Source: Pontibacter sp. SGAir0037 (GTDB lineage: Bacteria; Bacteroidota; Bacteroidia; Cytophagales; Hymenobacteraceae). Taken from it: a stretch of DNA of 64,000 nt. The number at the start of each line of letters is the position of its first letter. The stretch's first letter is position 1. The position numbers and the translations under genes are program-made. The stretch covers positions 1,302,001 through 1,366,000 of the forward strand of contig NZ_CP028092.1 in assembly GCF_005491705.1 (NCBI RefSeq), written 5' to 3'. This document shows, piece after piece, positions 1 to 8,614 of this stretch. The notes beneath the pieces were generated by a model, which was not told the DNA's origin, did not search any database, and saw only the letters and a list, made by a program, of their open reading frames with translations.

Positions 1-141
1 GATTTTTCCATTGAAGCCAGCGAGCTGACACAAGAGCAGTTTTTAAAGGTTGTAGATTATACTGACGAAGAGGATGTGGAAGAGCTATCAGAGCTCTGGG
101 AGTATTTGCTCCAGAATTTAAGGGAAATTGTAGGCGGATAA
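1..141 (+). CDS. C-terminal end of an unidentified protein (partial)
   Basis: The window opens inside a reading frame that runs 46 codons to a TAA at 139-141. The visible tail is acidic, with many Glu and Asp residues, and ends in REIVGG. I do not recognise the family. It could be the last gene of the operon before the LptF/LptG-type gene, but a promoter-like element follows at 165-172, so the two may be transcribed separately. Only the frame and stop are supported; the function is unknown because most of the gene lies outside the window. Confidence 0.5.
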   Translation, partial: DFSIEASELTQEQFLKVVDYTDEEDVEELSELWEYLLQNLREIVGG

Positions 142-164
142 ACTTTCTTCTTCATTCCACTGCT

Positions 165-172
165 TATCTTTG
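165..172 (+). promoter_or_regulatory. Bacteroidota -7 promoter element for lptF/G
   Basis: TATCTTTG matches the Bacteroidota -7 consensus TAnnTTTG exactly and lies 78 bases before the chosen ATG at 251. No clear -33 TTG was seen at the usual spacing, so the call rests on the -7 element and its position. Confidence 0.5.
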
Positions 173-250
173 CACGATTTTTGGTGCAGATGCGTTACGA
201 ACAAAGCTTATTGGCAATACGACGACTGCTGATTGGCTCTTAAGTTAAAG

Positions 251-1687
251 ATGAAGAAATTAGATAAGCTTATCATACGGTCATTTCTGGGGCCGTTCTT
301 TTTAACATTTGCTGTAGTGGAGTTTATTCTGCTTACGCAGTATATGCTCAAGTACCTCGATGAACTGGTAGGCAAAGGCCTGGGTGCGGAGGTATTCGCT
401 GAGCTGTTATTTTACTTTAGCCTTAACATGGTTCCTGTAGCTCTTCCGTTAGCAGTGCTACTGTCTTCACTGATGACCTTTGGTACGCTGGGCGAACACC
501 ATGAACTTACTGCCATCAAAACCTCTGGTATTGCACTGCCGCGTATTCTGCGCCCTGTTTTTATCCTGGTATTTCTCTTTTCCGTGGGAGCGTTCTTTTT
601 CAACAACCTGATGGTGCCGAAAGCTAACCTGAATGCCTATAGCTTGCTTTGGGATATTCGCCATAAAAAACCCACCATGAACTTTAAGGAAGGTGCCTTC
701 TACAACGGGCTGCCAGGCTACAGTATAAAGATCAATGAAAAGCTGGAGGAGGGCGGAATCCGGAACGTGATGATCTATGACCACTCCAAGGGAGGCTCCA
801 ACACCACTGTTATTCTGGCCGATTCCGGTAAGATGTATACCCAGCATAACGATACATACTTGGTTTTAGAGCTCTTTAAAGGTAATACCTATGTAGACCA
901 GGGCAGAGGCGCTGGTATGGGCATGCGATCGGCCAACGAACAGTTTGTGCGGCAGAATTTCGAAGAAAGCAAAATTGTTTTTCCATTGTCGTCATTTAAT
1001 CTTGACAGAACGCAAAAGGAGCTCTTTTCCGATAACAAGATGATGAAGAACATTGACCAGCTGCATGTGGTCACAGATTCGCTGCGCACCATGGTAAGCC
1101 GCGACAAGCAAATGTTTGCTCCAAGCATCGACCCGTACTACTCTTATTTTAAAGCAGATACAGGCGATGTAAAGAATGGTATACGCGTAAAAGACAAAGC
1201 ACCGGCTCCGGATTCTGTGTTGGCAAAAAAAATAGGAGGAATAACGCCTGACGTATTAAGCAGTGCAACCAACAAGGCACGCAACATCAAGAGCTATACA
1301 GCCAGTTATGTTGATCGTGTCGCTAATTCCCAGCGCGAAGCCAACAACTATGAAATTGAAATTTGGAAGAAATACACCCAGTCTGCCGCCGTTTTGATTA
1401 TGTTCCTGATAGGCGCACCTTTAGGCGCCATTATTAAAAAAGGAGGTTTGGGTGTGCCGGTTATTATATCCATCGCCTTCTTTATCCTGCTCTATGTAAT
1501 GGGGATGCTGGGCGAAAAATGGTCACGCGAAGGATTGGTAGAAGTAGGGGCAGGTATGTGGGCCGCTAATGCTATCCTGCTGCCAATCGGATTGTTTTTC
1601 CTGTACCAGGCTCAGAACGACTCCAGTTTGCTGGAAATCGACTTCTGGAGAAAGCTCATGACCCGCCTGCTCAGAAACAAAATCTAA
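251..1687 (+). CDS. LptF/LptG family permease (YjgP/YjgQ)
   Basis: This is an inner-membrane subunit of the LPS exporter that moves lipopolysaccharide from the inner membrane to the periplasmic Lpt bridge, working with the LptB ATPase and LptC. The protein has the family layout. An N-terminal membrane helix follows MKKLDKLIIRSFLGPFF, with two more helices to about residue 120. A long periplasmic beta-rich middle (about 130-380) follows, then three C-terminal membrane segments from about residue 385 that include GAPLGAIIKKGG. I chose ATG 251 over a TTG at 233 because family members begin a few residues before this first helix. It is 478 residues, longer than E. coli LptF/G (about 360) because the periplasmic part is larger, as is common in Bacteroidota. 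LptF and LptG cannot be told apart here. Confidence 0.9.
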   Translation: MKKLDKLIIRSFLGPFFLTFAVVEFILLTQYMLKYLDELVGKGLGAEVFAELLFYFSLNMVPVALPLAVLLSSLMTFGTLGEHHELTAIKTSGIALPRILRPVFILVFLFSVGAFFFNNLMVPKANLNAYSLLWDIRHKKPTMNFKEGAFYNGLPGYSIKINEKLEEGGIRNVMIYDHSKGGSNTTVILADSGKMYTQHNDTYLVLELFKGNTYVDQGRGAGMGMRSANEQFVRQNFEESKIVFPLSSFNLDRTQKELFSDNKMMKNIDQLHVVTDSLRTMVSRDKQMFAPSIDPYYSYFKADTGDVKNGIRVKDKAPAPDSVLAKKIGGITPDVLSSATNKARNIKSYTASYVDRVANSQREANNYEIEIWKKYTQSAAVLIMFLIGAPLGAIIKKGGLGVPVIISIAFFILLYVMGMLGEKWSREGLVEVGAGMWAANAILLPIGLFFLYQAQNDSSLLEIDFWRKLMTRLLRNKI

Positions 1688-1740
1688 GATATAGCTTAAA
1701 GAAGATGTTAGAATAATTTTTTATTCTGATCAGAATTTTT

Positions 1741-1748
1741 TAACTTTG
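1741..1748 (+). promoter_or_regulatory. Bacteroidota -7 promoter element for rpsO
   Basis: TAACTTTG is an exact TAnnTTTG match 55 bases before the rpsO ATG. The inferred leader contains an AT-only 7-bp inverted repeat (1771-1777 with 1788-1794) just before the start codon. That repeat could hide or present the start, but it is weak. Confidence 0.6.
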
Positions 1749-1802
1749 CGGCTTATACAGGTATCAAGCCATAAATAAACAGATTGATATTTATTATACC
1801 CA

Positions 1803-2078
1803 ATGAAATTAACTACTGAAGCGAAAAAAGAAATTTTTGAAAAGCACGGCTTTGCAAAGTCTGCAACAGACACTGGTTCTGCGGAGTCACAAATCGCGCT
1901 TTTCTCAACACGCATTAACGACCTGACTGAGCACCTTAAGACTCACAAAAAGGACTATGCAACCCGTTTGGGCCTTTTAAAGCTGGTAGGTAAAAGAAGA
2001 AGACTTCTTAACTACCTCCAGAAAAACGATATTGAGAGATACAGAGCTATTATTAGCGAGCTTGGTATCAGAAAATAA
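1803..2078 (+). CDS. rpsO: 30S ribosomal protein S15
   Basis: S15 binds the central domain of 16S rRNA at a three-way junction and helps assemble the small-subunit platform. The 91-residue protein has the normal family length. It carries the typical features: [15 protein letters not shown] near residues 25-40, the basic stretch [10 protein letters not shown] near 65-75, and [12 protein letters not shown] at the end. The order rpsO-pnp is shared with many bacteria. Here two hairpins lie between the genes, so they may be transcribed separately or with attenuation. Confidence 0.97.
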   Translation: MKLTTEAKKEIFEKHGFAKSATDTGSAESQIALFSTRINDLTEHLKTHKKDYATRLGLLKLVGKRRRLLNYLQKNDIERYRAIISELGIRK

Positions 2079-2087
2079 ATGATGGTG

Positions 2088-2125
2088 TTAGGGAATTTCG
2101 TTACAGGAATTCCCTAATCTTTTTC
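2088..2125 (+). terminator. rho-independent terminator after rpsO
   Basis: TTAGGGAATT (2088-2097) pairs perfectly with AATTCCCTAA (2108-2117), and a further wobble pair and C-G pair close a 6-base loop. A T-rich run TCTTTTTC follows. It lies 10 bases after the rpsO stop. Confidence 0.8.
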
Positions 2126-2161
2126 TAGTGCCCCCGATTCCCTCCCTTTTTTGCCAGTACC

Positions 2162-2195
2162 GACAGCTTTGCAAAGGGCAATTGCTGTCTTTTTT
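2162..2195 (+). terminator. Second hairpin with T6 run in the pnp leader (terminator or attenuator)
   Basis: GACAGC (2162-2167) pairs with GCTGTC (2184-2189), and inside it TTGC (2169-2172) pairs with GCAA (2178-2181). Six T follow at 2190-2195. The structure ends 23 bases before the pnp ATG. It could be a backup terminator for rpsO, an attenuator of pnp, or a processing site for PNPase autoregulation; the sequence does not decide between these. Confidence 0.55.
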
Positions 2196-2218
2196 GATGC
2201 TATAAACGATACAAGAAG

Positions 2219-4360
2219 ATGTCACAAACCGCGATTACGAAAACGATTACACTCCCTGATGGCAGGGAAATTATTATTGAAACTGGTAAATTAGCCAAAC
2301 AAGCCGACGGATCTGTAGTAGTAAGAATGGGTAACACCATGTTACTCGCAGCTGTTGTTTCTAATAAAGATGCCCGCGAAGGGGTAGACTTCCTGCCGCT
2401 TTCTGTTGATTATCAGGAAAAATTTGCCTCCTCAGGTAAAATTCCCGGAGGTTTCCTGAAAAGAGAGGCAAGACTTTCTGATTACGAAATTCTGGTGTCA
2501 CGCCTGGTAGACCGTATTCTGAGACCTATGTTCCCGGACGACTATCATGCTGAAACACAAATGACCATACACCTGATCTCTGCTGATACAGAGATCATGC
2601 CTGATGCCTTGGCAGCGCTGGCTGCTTCTGCAGCACTTGCCGTTTCCGATATCCCATTCAACGGACCTATTTCCGAAGTGCGCGTAGCACGTATAGATGG
2701 ACAGCTGGTGATTAACCCGAAGGCCTCTGAATTGCAGCGTGCCGACATCGATATGATTGTTGGTGCTTCTATGGATAGTGTAGCCATGGTGGAAGGCGAG
2801 CTGAGCGAAGCTTCTGAAGAGGAAATGCTGGAGGCTATCCGCTTTGCGCATGAGGCTATTAAAGTTCAGTGCCAGGCGCAGTTAGAACTTACTGAAATGG
2901 TTGATAAGCTTACCAAGCGTGAATATTCTCATGAAACTCATGATGAAGTGCTGCGCGAAAGAGTTTATGAAGCTACTTACCAGAAAGCATATGAGGTTGC
3001 CAAAAGAGGCCGTGCTAACAAAGCAGAGCGTAAAGAAGGATTTGCTTCTGTTCTGAAAGAGTTCATCGAATCTTTAGGTGAAGAGCATGAGTTTAATGTT
3101 GACCTGATCAAGACCTACTACCACGATGTGGAAAAGGAGGCTGTGCGTAACATGATCCTGAACGATCGCGTTCGTCTGGATGGCCGTAAGTTAAATGAAA
3201 TCCGTCCGATCTGGTCAGAAATAAACTACCTGCCGGCAACGCACGGTTCTGCAATCTTTACCCGTGGCGAAACACAATCTTTAACAACTGTTACCCTTGG
3301 TACAAAGCTGGATGAGCAGATGATTGACAGCGCCATGGTGTCAGGTTCTAACAAATTCTTATTACACTATAATTTCCCTGCTTTCTCAACAGGAGAGGTG
3401 AAGCCAAACAGAGGTCCTGGCCGTCGTGAGATCGGGCATGGTAACCTGGCTTTAAGAGCGCTTAAAAAAGTACTTCCTCCTGAAGCAGAGAATCCATATA
3501 CAATCCGGGTAGTATCTGATATCCTGGAGTCTAACGGCTCTTCCTCTATGGCAACGGTATGTGCCGGTAGCTTAGCGTTAATGGATGCCGGTGTTCCTGT
3601 AATAGATGCTGTTTCGGGTATTGCCATGGGACTTATCACAGATGAGAAGACAGGTAACTTTGCCGTTCTTTCCGATATTCTTGGTGATGAAGACCATTTA
3701 GGTGATATGGACTTTAAAGTAGCTGGTACAAGTAAAGGTATTACCGCCTGCCAGATGGACATTAAAGTGCAAGGTTTATCTTATGACGTACTAAGCCAGG
3801 CTTTAGCTCAGGCAAGAGAAGGCCGTATGCATATCCTGAACGAGATGAACAAAACTATTGCGGCTCCTAACGCAGACTATAAACCACATACACCACGTTC
3901 ATTCAACATGGTTATTGAGAAAGAGTTTATCGGTGCTGTTATTGGACCAGGTGGTAAAGTAATCCAGCAGATCCAGAAAGATACCGGTGCCACTATCATT
4001 ATCGAAGAGAAAAATGAAAAAGGCCATATCAATATCTTTGCCAGCAACCAGGAATCTATGGACGGAGCTGTGTCTAAAATCAAAGGCATTGTGGCACAGC
4101 CTGAAATCGGAGAGACTTACATCGGTAAAGTAAAATCAATTCAACCATACGGAGCCTTCGTAGAATTTATGCCAGGCAAAGATGGTTTACTACACATTTC
4201 TGAAATCAAGCACGAGCGCCTGGAAACGATGGAAGGTGTGCTTGAAATAGGAGAGGAAGTTAAAGTTAAATTGATCGATATCGATAAGAAGACTGGTAAA
4301 TTTAAATTATCCCGCAAGGCTGCTTTACCTAAACCAGAAGCTCCTCAGCAGAACCAATAA
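2219..4360 (+). CDS. pnp: Polyribonucleotide nucleotidyltransferase (PNPase)
   Basis: PNPase is a cytoplasmic trimeric 3'-5' exoribonuclease that degrades RNA phosphorolytically to nucleoside diphosphates. All domains are present in order. The first RNase PH-like domain is at about 10-150, followed by a helical linker. The second RNase PH domain (about 310-555) holds [20 protein letters not shown] and the catalytic acidic segment [16 protein letters not shown] domain has [13 protein letters not shown], and a C-terminal S1 domain (about 625-700) has [19 protein letters not shown]. The 713-residue length is normal. The start ATG follows a strong hairpin in the leader. Confidence 0.98.
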   Translation: MSQTAITKTITLPDGREIIIETGKLAKQADGSVVVRMGNTMLLAAVVSNKDAREGVDFLPLSVDYQEKFASSGKIPGGFLKREARLSDYEILVSRLVDRILRPMFPDDYHAETQMTIHLISADTEIMPDALAALAASAALAVSDIPFNGPISEVRVARIDGQLVINPKASELQRADIDMIVGASMDSVAMVEGELSEASEEEMLEAIRFAHEAIKVQCQAQLELTEMVDKLTKREYSHETHDEVLRERVYEATYQKAYEVAKRGRANKAERKEGFASVLKEFIESLGEEHEFNVDLIKTYYHDVEKEAVRNMILNDRVRLDGRKLNEIRPIWSEINYLPATHGSAIFTRGETQSLTTVTLGTKLDEQMIDSAMVSGSNKFLLHYNFPAFSTGEVKPNRGPGRREIGHGNLALRALKKVLPPEAENPYTIRVVSDILESNGSSSMATVCAGSLALMDAGVPVIDAVSGIAMGLITDEKTGNFAVLSDILGDEDHLGDMDFKVAGTSKGITACQMDIKVQGLSYDVLSQALAQAREGRMHILNEMNKTIAAPNADYKPHTPRSFNMVIEKEFIGAVIGPGGKVIQQIQKDTGATIIIEEKNEKGHINIFASNQESMDGAVSKIKGIVAQPEIGETYIGKVKSIQPYGAFVEFMPGKDGLLHISEIKHERLETMEGVLEIGEEVKVKLIDIDKKTGKFKLSRKAALPKPEAPQQNQ

Positions 4361-4370
4361 GTAATTTTTT

Positions 4371-4417
4371 CTCCCGGAGACTGTTTGGCTCTGCTAAACC
4401 GCCTCTGGGAGTTTTTT
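4371..4417 (+). terminator. rho-independent terminator after pnp
   Basis: CTCCCGGAG at 4371-4379 faces CTCTGGGAG at 4403-4411 with one mismatch. The loop holds an inner TTTGGC/GCTAAA pairing, and the stem is followed by TTTTTT (4412-4417). It begins 10 bases after the pnp stop. Confidence 0.75.
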
Positions 4418-4441
4418 ATTTTATCATTACCGCCTCTGTTC

Positions 4442-4472
4442 TTGATTTTATTTGTCAGATGTAAGAACTTTG
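4442..4472 (+). promoter_or_regulatory. Probable promoter of the primary sigma factor gene
   Basis: TTG at 4442-4444 and GAACTTTG at 4465-4472 are 20 bases apart, the spacing expected for the Bacteroidota -33/-7 promoter. The -7 box differs from TAnnTTTG only at the first base. The inferred leader is about 70 bases. Confidence 0.45.
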
Positions 4473-4545
4473 CGCGGTTTTATCGTGTTACCACTCCGAG
4501 CCGAAATAGAAATTTTAACAATTTTTGCAATAATATACTACTCTG

Positions 4546-5409
4546 ATGAGACAACTCAAGATAAGCAAACAGATTACTAACCGCGAAAGCCAATCCCTCG
4601 ACAAATACTTGCAAGAGATTGGTAAAGTTGATTTGCTTACCCCTGATGAAGAGGTGTCGCTAGCACAGAGGATTAGAGAAGGAGATCAGTTTGCGCTTGA
4701 GAAATTAACAAAAGCCAACCTGCGCTTCGTAGTATCGGTTGCCAAGCAATATCAGAACCAAGGCCTGTCACTGGGCGACCTTATTAACGAAGGAAATTTA
4801 GGTTTGATTAAAGCTGCCAAACGCTTCGACGAAACCAGAGGTTTCAAATTCATTTCTTATGCCGTTTGGTGGATCCGTCAGTCTATTCTGCAGGCATTAG
4901 CAGAGCAATCTCGTATTGTGCGCTTGCCGCTTAACAGAGTGGGATCGCTGAACAAAATCTCTAAATCTTTCTCTGAACTGGAGCAGAAGTTTGAGCGTGA
5001 GCCTTCTCCTGAAGAAATCGCTGAAGTATTAGAGTTAACAACCGCAGAGGTTGTAGATACTCTGAAAATATCAGGACGCCACGTATCCGTAGATGCTCCA
5101 TTTGTGCAAGGTGAAGAAAACCGCCTGTTAGACGTACTCGAAAACGAAGATGAAGAGTCGCCGGACACAGGTTTGATGAATGACTCGCTTCGTAAAGAAG
5201 TACAGCGTGCGCTATCTACTTTAACTAAGCGTGAAGCTGATGTAATTACACTTTATTTTGGATTAAACGGAGAACACTCGTTAACCTTAGAGGAAATCGG
5301 GGAGAAGTTTAACCTGACTCGTGAGCGTGTAAGACAGATCAAAGAGAAAGCGATCAGAAGACTTCGCCACACCTCCAGAAGTAAAGCTCTGAAACCTTAT
5401 TTAGGTTAA
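4546..5409 (+). CDS. rpoD: RNA polymerase primary sigma factor (sigma-70/RpoD type)
   Basis: This is the housekeeping sigma factor that directs RNA polymerase to TAnnTTTG-type promoters. Region 1.2 ([20 protein letters not shown]) lies near the N-terminus. Region 2 includes [21 protein letters not shown] and [20 protein letters not shown]. Region 3 follows, and region 4 ends with the helix-turn-helix [19 protein letters not shown]. At 287 residues it is much shorter than E. coli RpoD because region 1.1 and the non-conserved insert are absent, as is normal for the Bacteroidota primary sigma. A strong terminator follows, so it is probably monocistronic. Confidence 0.95.
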   Translation: MRQLKISKQITNRESQSLDKYLQEIGKVDLLTPDEEVSLAQRIREGDQFALEKLTKANLRFVVSVAKQYQNQGLSLGDLINEGNLGLIKAAKRFDETRGFKFISYAVWWIRQSILQALAEQSRIVRLPLNRVGSLNKISKSFSELEQKFEREPSPEEIAEVLELTTAEVVDTLKISGRHVSVDAPFVQGEENRLLDVLENEDEESPDTGLMNDSLRKEVQRALSTLTKREADVITLYFGLNGEHSLTLEEIGEKFNLTRERVRQIKEKAIRRLRHTSRSKALKPYLG

Positions 5410-5431
5410 TTTTACTGGAAATAGAATCTGA

Positions 5432-5460
5432 GCCTGGCCCTAAGCCAGGCTTTTTTCTTT
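5432..5460 (+). terminator. rho-independent terminator after rpoD
   Basis: GCCTGGC (5432-5438) pairs perfectly with GCCAGGC (5444-5450) around the loop CCTAA, followed by TTTTTTCTTT. Confidence 0.85.
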
Positions 5461-5632
5461 TGTACAAAACATAGAAGATACTTTTGTTCAACCTGTTATT
5501 CCCCTTTACCGGAAACAGCTCAAATTAGTGTAATAAGTAGATAAGTTTGCAATAAAAGGCTTCTAAGGCTGTAACTGATACAGGAATACCAATTATCGTG
5601 GACAGAATGCAGGCAGAGGAGCATATTTTTTG

Positions 5633-5640
5633 TATACTTG
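5633..5640 (+). promoter_or_regulatory. Probable -7 promoter element for trxB
   Basis: TATACTTG differs from TAnnTTTG at one base and lies 30 bases before the trxB ATG. Exact matches further upstream (TACTTTTG 5479-5486 and TAAGTTTG 5542-5549) are alternative promoters giving longer leaders. Confidence 0.4.
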
Positions 5641-5670
5641 CATCCAAATTTCGATAAGTACCCAACCAAC

Positions 5671-6609
5671 ATGGAAATAGAACGAGTTAAATGCCTGATT
5701 ATAGGTTCCGGACCCGCCGGTTATACAGCTGCTATTTACGCATCCAGAGCTGGTCTTCAACCTGTATTATATCAAGGACTGCAGCCTGGCGGTCAGCTTA
5801 CCATCACCAATGATGTCGAAAACTATCCGGGTTATCCTGATGGAATCAATGGTCCTCAAATGATGGAAGATTTCAAGAAGCAGGCAGAGCGTTTCGGAAC
5901 AGATATCCGATACGGAATAGCAACTTCTGTTGACTTCTCTTCATTGCCTCATAAAGTAATTATAGATGATCAGAAAGTAATTGAAGCTCATACGGTAATC
6001 ATATCAACAGGTGCGTCTGCTAAATGGTTAGGACTGGAGTCTGAGGCCCGGTTAAACGGAAGTGGCGTATCTGCCTGTGCCGTTTGCGATGGCTTCTTTT
6101 ACAGAGGCCAGGATGTGGCTATAGTAGGAGCCGGAGATACAGCTGCCGAAGAAGCAACTTACCTGGCGAACCTGTGTAACAAGGTGTATATGATTGTGCG
6201 CCGCGAAGAGATGCGCGCATCTACCATTATGCAGGAAAGAGTAAAGAAAACCAAGAACATTGAGATACTCTGGAATAGCGTAACAGATGAAGTGCTGGGT
6301 AATTTTGCAGTTGAAGGTGTGCGTGTAAAAAACGTAGTAACCAATGAGGTGAGAGAAATTCCAGTGTCTGGATTTTTTGTTGCAATCGGTCATAAACCCA
6401 ACTCCGATATCTTTAAAGATTACCTGAACCTGGATGAGAACGGCTATATCAGAACTATTCCGGGCAGTTCTAAGACAAACATCGATGGTGTGTTTGCATG
6501 TGGCGATGTGCAGGACTTTACCTATAGGCAAGCTGTAACGGCGGCTGGTTCCGGTTGTATGGCAGCACTCGATGCAGAACGCTATTTAGCTGCCAATGAC
6601 CTGCATTAA
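5671..6609 (+). CDS. trxB: Thioredoxin-disulfide reductase
   Basis: This NADPH- and FAD-dependent enzyme keeps thioredoxin reduced in the cytoplasm. The 312-residue protein begins with the FAD-binding loop GSGPAGYTAAIYASRAG. The redox-active pair CAVC is at residues 136-139, followed by DGFFYRG. The NADPH loop GAGDTAAEEA comes next, and the C-terminal FAD motif is FACGDVQDFTYRQAVTAAGSG. I use ATG 5671 rather than the in-frame TTG at 5638, because family proteins start a few residues before the first beta strand and a promoter-like element overlaps the TTG. The neighbouring genes are separate transcription units. Confidence 0.97.
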   Translation: MEIERVKCLIIGSGPAGYTAAIYASRAGLQPVLYQGLQPGGQLTITNDVENYPGYPDGINGPQMMEDFKKQAERFGTDIRYGIATSVDFSSLPHKVIIDDQKVIEAHTVIISTGASAKWLGLESEARLNGSGVSACAVCDGFFYRGQDVAIVGAGDTAAEEATYLANLCNKVYMIVRREEMRASTIMQERVKKTKNIEILWNSVTDEVLGNFAVEGVRVKNVVTNEVREIPVSGFFVAIGHKPNSDIFKDYLNLDENGYIRTIPGSSKTNIDGVFACGDVQDFTYRQAVTAAGSGCMAALDAERYLAANDLH

Positions 6610-6742
6610 ATTACAGATGCATCGTGTTTATACATACTATTCGATGAGCTCATTGCGTTGCAGAAGTAAATCAAAAAATGGTTGTGCTGTTTGTGTAAGT
6701 GGCAGTGAAATTGATAACGCTGCATAGCCTAATATTATCTGA

Positions 6743-7789
6743 ATGTCTAAATTTAAAGCACCCTTCCTTTTTGCCTTTATGTTGCTGGGTACATTAACGT
6801 GCTCCAATGCGTTGGCACAAAGTAAGGTGAAGGATCTATTTAAGGTCAAATCGCCCAAAATTGATTATGTGAAACCGGATACCACTATACTTATCAAGTA
6901 TGAAGAATTTCCGGAAGATGAGTCCGATGCAGGCAAATCCATTTATTTTAACCCGAAAAAGGAGCTTTCTATCGTTAGCGAAGATACTTCGGAGCTAGAC
7001 CTCGGAGAGCAGCATATAGTTGAGATATCGGAGGAGATGCTTGTGGATTCCACCTGGATCAGAATTGCAGGTTATTATGCGATCTGGGATACCCGCACCA
7101 TTAATCCGTACCGCATGGATGGTCGCCAGCTGAAGGATACCGTGGATATTACCCTGTATGATCCGCGCTCTAAGCGCGATTATAAAATGCCGTTAGATAA
7201 AACACCTATAACCAGCCATTTCGGAGGCCGGTGGGGCCGGTGGCACTATGGCACTGATATAGACCTGAATACCGGAGACTCTGTTTATGCCGCTTTTGAT
7301 GGTGTTGTAAGAATCAATAAGTGGGACGGCGGTGGCTATGGTAATTATATTGTGGTAAGGCATTACAACGGTCTGGAAACCTTGTACGGGCATATGAGCA
7401 AGGCACTGGCACAGCCCGGCCAATTTGTAAAAGCGGGTGAAATGATCGGACTGGGCGGTAGCACCGGGCGCAGTACCGGTCCGCATCTTCATTATGAGGT
7501 ACGTTACCAGGGCAACCCGCTGGACCCGGAGTTAATGTATAACTTCCCCGAGTACCTGATAAAAGACCAGAACTTCCAGATCACAGCGGCTTTATTCAAT
7601 TATTATAATAAATCATCCTCTTCTTCAAGCAGTGGCGGAAGACGCGCTGCCTATCACACCGTTAGAAGCGGCGATACCTTGTCAGGCATTGCGAAGAAAT
7701 ACGGGGTGAATGTATCACAACTAACAAAGCTAAACGGCATCTCTACCCGAACCACCTTAAAAGTAGGTCGTAAACTGCGGGTAAGATAG
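6743..7789 (+). CDS. Secreted M23 peptidase with C-terminal LysM domain
   Basis: This is a predicted periplasmic or cell-wall endopeptidase that cuts peptidoglycan cross-links (lysostaphin/LytM family). An N-terminal signal peptide ends near NALAQ. The M23 domain covers about residues 145-270 and keeps the zinc motifs, HYGTDIDL (HxxxD) and HLHYEV (HxH), so it should be catalytic. A serine-rich linker (about 290-300) leads to one LysM domain at the C-terminus, starting YHTVRSGDTLSGIAKKYG, which should bind glycan strands. It is 17 bases upstream of bshB1 on the same strand, so the two are probably co-transcribed, with no obvious functional link. The exact cleavage specificity is unknown. Confidence 0.92.
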   Translation: MSKFKAPFLFAFMLLGTLTCSNALAQSKVKDLFKVKSPKIDYVKPDTTILIKYEEFPEDESDAGKSIYFNPKKELSIVSEDTSELDLGEQHIVEISEEMLVDSTWIRIAGYYAIWDTRTINPYRMDGRQLKDTVDITLYDPRSKRDYKMPLDKTPITSHFGGRWGRWHYGTDIDLNTGDSVYAAFDGVVRINKWDGGGYGNYIVVRHYNGLETLYGHMSKALAQPGQFVKAGEMIGLGGSTGRSTGPHLHYEVRYQGNPLDPELMYNFPEYLIKDQNFQITAALFNYYNKSSSSSSSGGRRAAYHTVRSGDTLSGIAKKYGVNVSQLTKLNGISTRTTLKVGRKLRVR

Positions 7790-7806
7790 TTTACATCAAG
7801 CACAAC

Positions 7807-8526
7807 ATGAAATTAGATATACTTGCTTTTGCCTCTCACCCTGATGATATAGAATTAGGGTGTGCAGGTACCCTTATCGCACATATTGAAGCAGGCAGAA
7901 AAGTTGGTATCGTAGATTTAACCTTAGGTGAGCTGGGAACGCGCGGTACGCCTGAAGTTAGGGCTGCCGAAGCCGAAGCTTCTTCACGTATCATGGGTAT
8001 TTCGGCCAGGGAAAATTTACAGTTTGCCGACGGTTTTTTCAAAAATGACAAGGAGCATCAGCTTAAGGTGGCTGAGATGATCAGAAAGTACCAGCCCGAG
8101 ATAGTTATCATGAACGCTGTATATGACCGGCATCCTGATCATGGCAGAGGCTCTCAGTTGGTTTCTGAATCTTGCTTTATTTCCGGTTTAAGAATGGTGC
8201 CTACGTTTGATGAAAACGGGCAGCCGCAGCAGCCATGGCGCCCTAAAGTGGTTTACCATTTCATCCAGGACCGCTTTATCAAACCTGATCTGGTGGTTGA
8301 TGTAACGCCGTATTGGGAAAAGAAACTGGAGACAATCAAAGCTTTCCGGTCTCAGTTCTATAACCCGGATGATACTTCTCCCAATACCTATATCTCATCT
8401 CCGGAATTTATGAAATTCGTAGAGGCGCGTGCGCTTGAAATGGGGCATGCTATTGGCGTAACCTACGGCGAAGGATTTACCACAGAGCGCTATGTTGGAG
8501 TCAGAAACCTGTTCGACCTGGTTTAG
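7807..8526 (+). CDS. bshB1: Bacillithiol biosynthesis N-acetyl-GlcNAc-malate deacetylase BshB1
   Basis: BshB1 removes the acetyl group from GlcNAc-malate, the second step of bacillithiol synthesis. Bacillithiol is the main low-molecular-weight thiol in many Firmicutes and Bacteroidota. The 239-residue protein is a PIG-L/LmbE-fold zinc deacetylase, with HPDDIELGCAG at residues 11-21 and the second metal/catalytic motif DRHPDHGRG near 110. The segment TLGELGTRGTPE is typical of BshB1. The partner genes bshA and bshC are not in this window. The stop codon lies inside a perfect 15-bp tandem duplication (8522-8551). Confidence 0.94.
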   Translation: MKLDILAFASHPDDIELGCAGTLIAHIEAGRKVGIVDLTLGELGTRGTPEVRAAEAEASSRIMGISARENLQFADGFFKNDKEHQLKVAEMIRKYQPEIVIMNAVYDRHPDHGRGSQLVSESCFISGLRMVPTFDENGQPQQPWRPKVVYHFIQDRFIKPDLVVDVTPYWEKKLETIKAFRSQFYNPDDTSPNTYISSPEFMKFVEARALEMGHAIGVTYGEGFTTERYVGVRNLFDLV

Positions 8527-8551
8527 TTGTGGGTAATTTAGTTGTGGGTAA
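8522..8551. repeat. Perfect 15-bp tandem duplication at the bshB1 stop codon
   Basis: TTTAGTTGTGGGTAA occurs twice head to tail (8522-8536 and 8537-8551). The first copy contains the bshB1 stop TAG at 8524-8526. It looks like replication slippage. The coding product is unchanged because the stop is in the first copy. Confidence 0.9.
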
Positions 8552-8555
8552 TTAC

Positions 8556-8597
8556 AAAACAAAAGCGGCTGTCTGAAAAGGCAGCCGCTTTTGTTTT
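8556..8597. terminator. Bidirectional terminator between bshB1 and accC
   Basis: AAAACAAAAGCGGCTG (8556-8571) pairs perfectly over 16 bp with CAGCCGCTTTTGTTTT (8582-8597) around a 10-base loop. The A and T tracts at the stem base can end transcription from both convergent genes. Confidence 0.9.
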
Positions 8598-8614
8598 ACG
8601 TATAGGTTAATGCA

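Noticed and set aside
6052..6531. 159-codon minus-strand reading frame inside trxB
   Set aside because: It overlaps the complete trxB gene with intact redox and nucleotide motifs; the translation resembles no protein.
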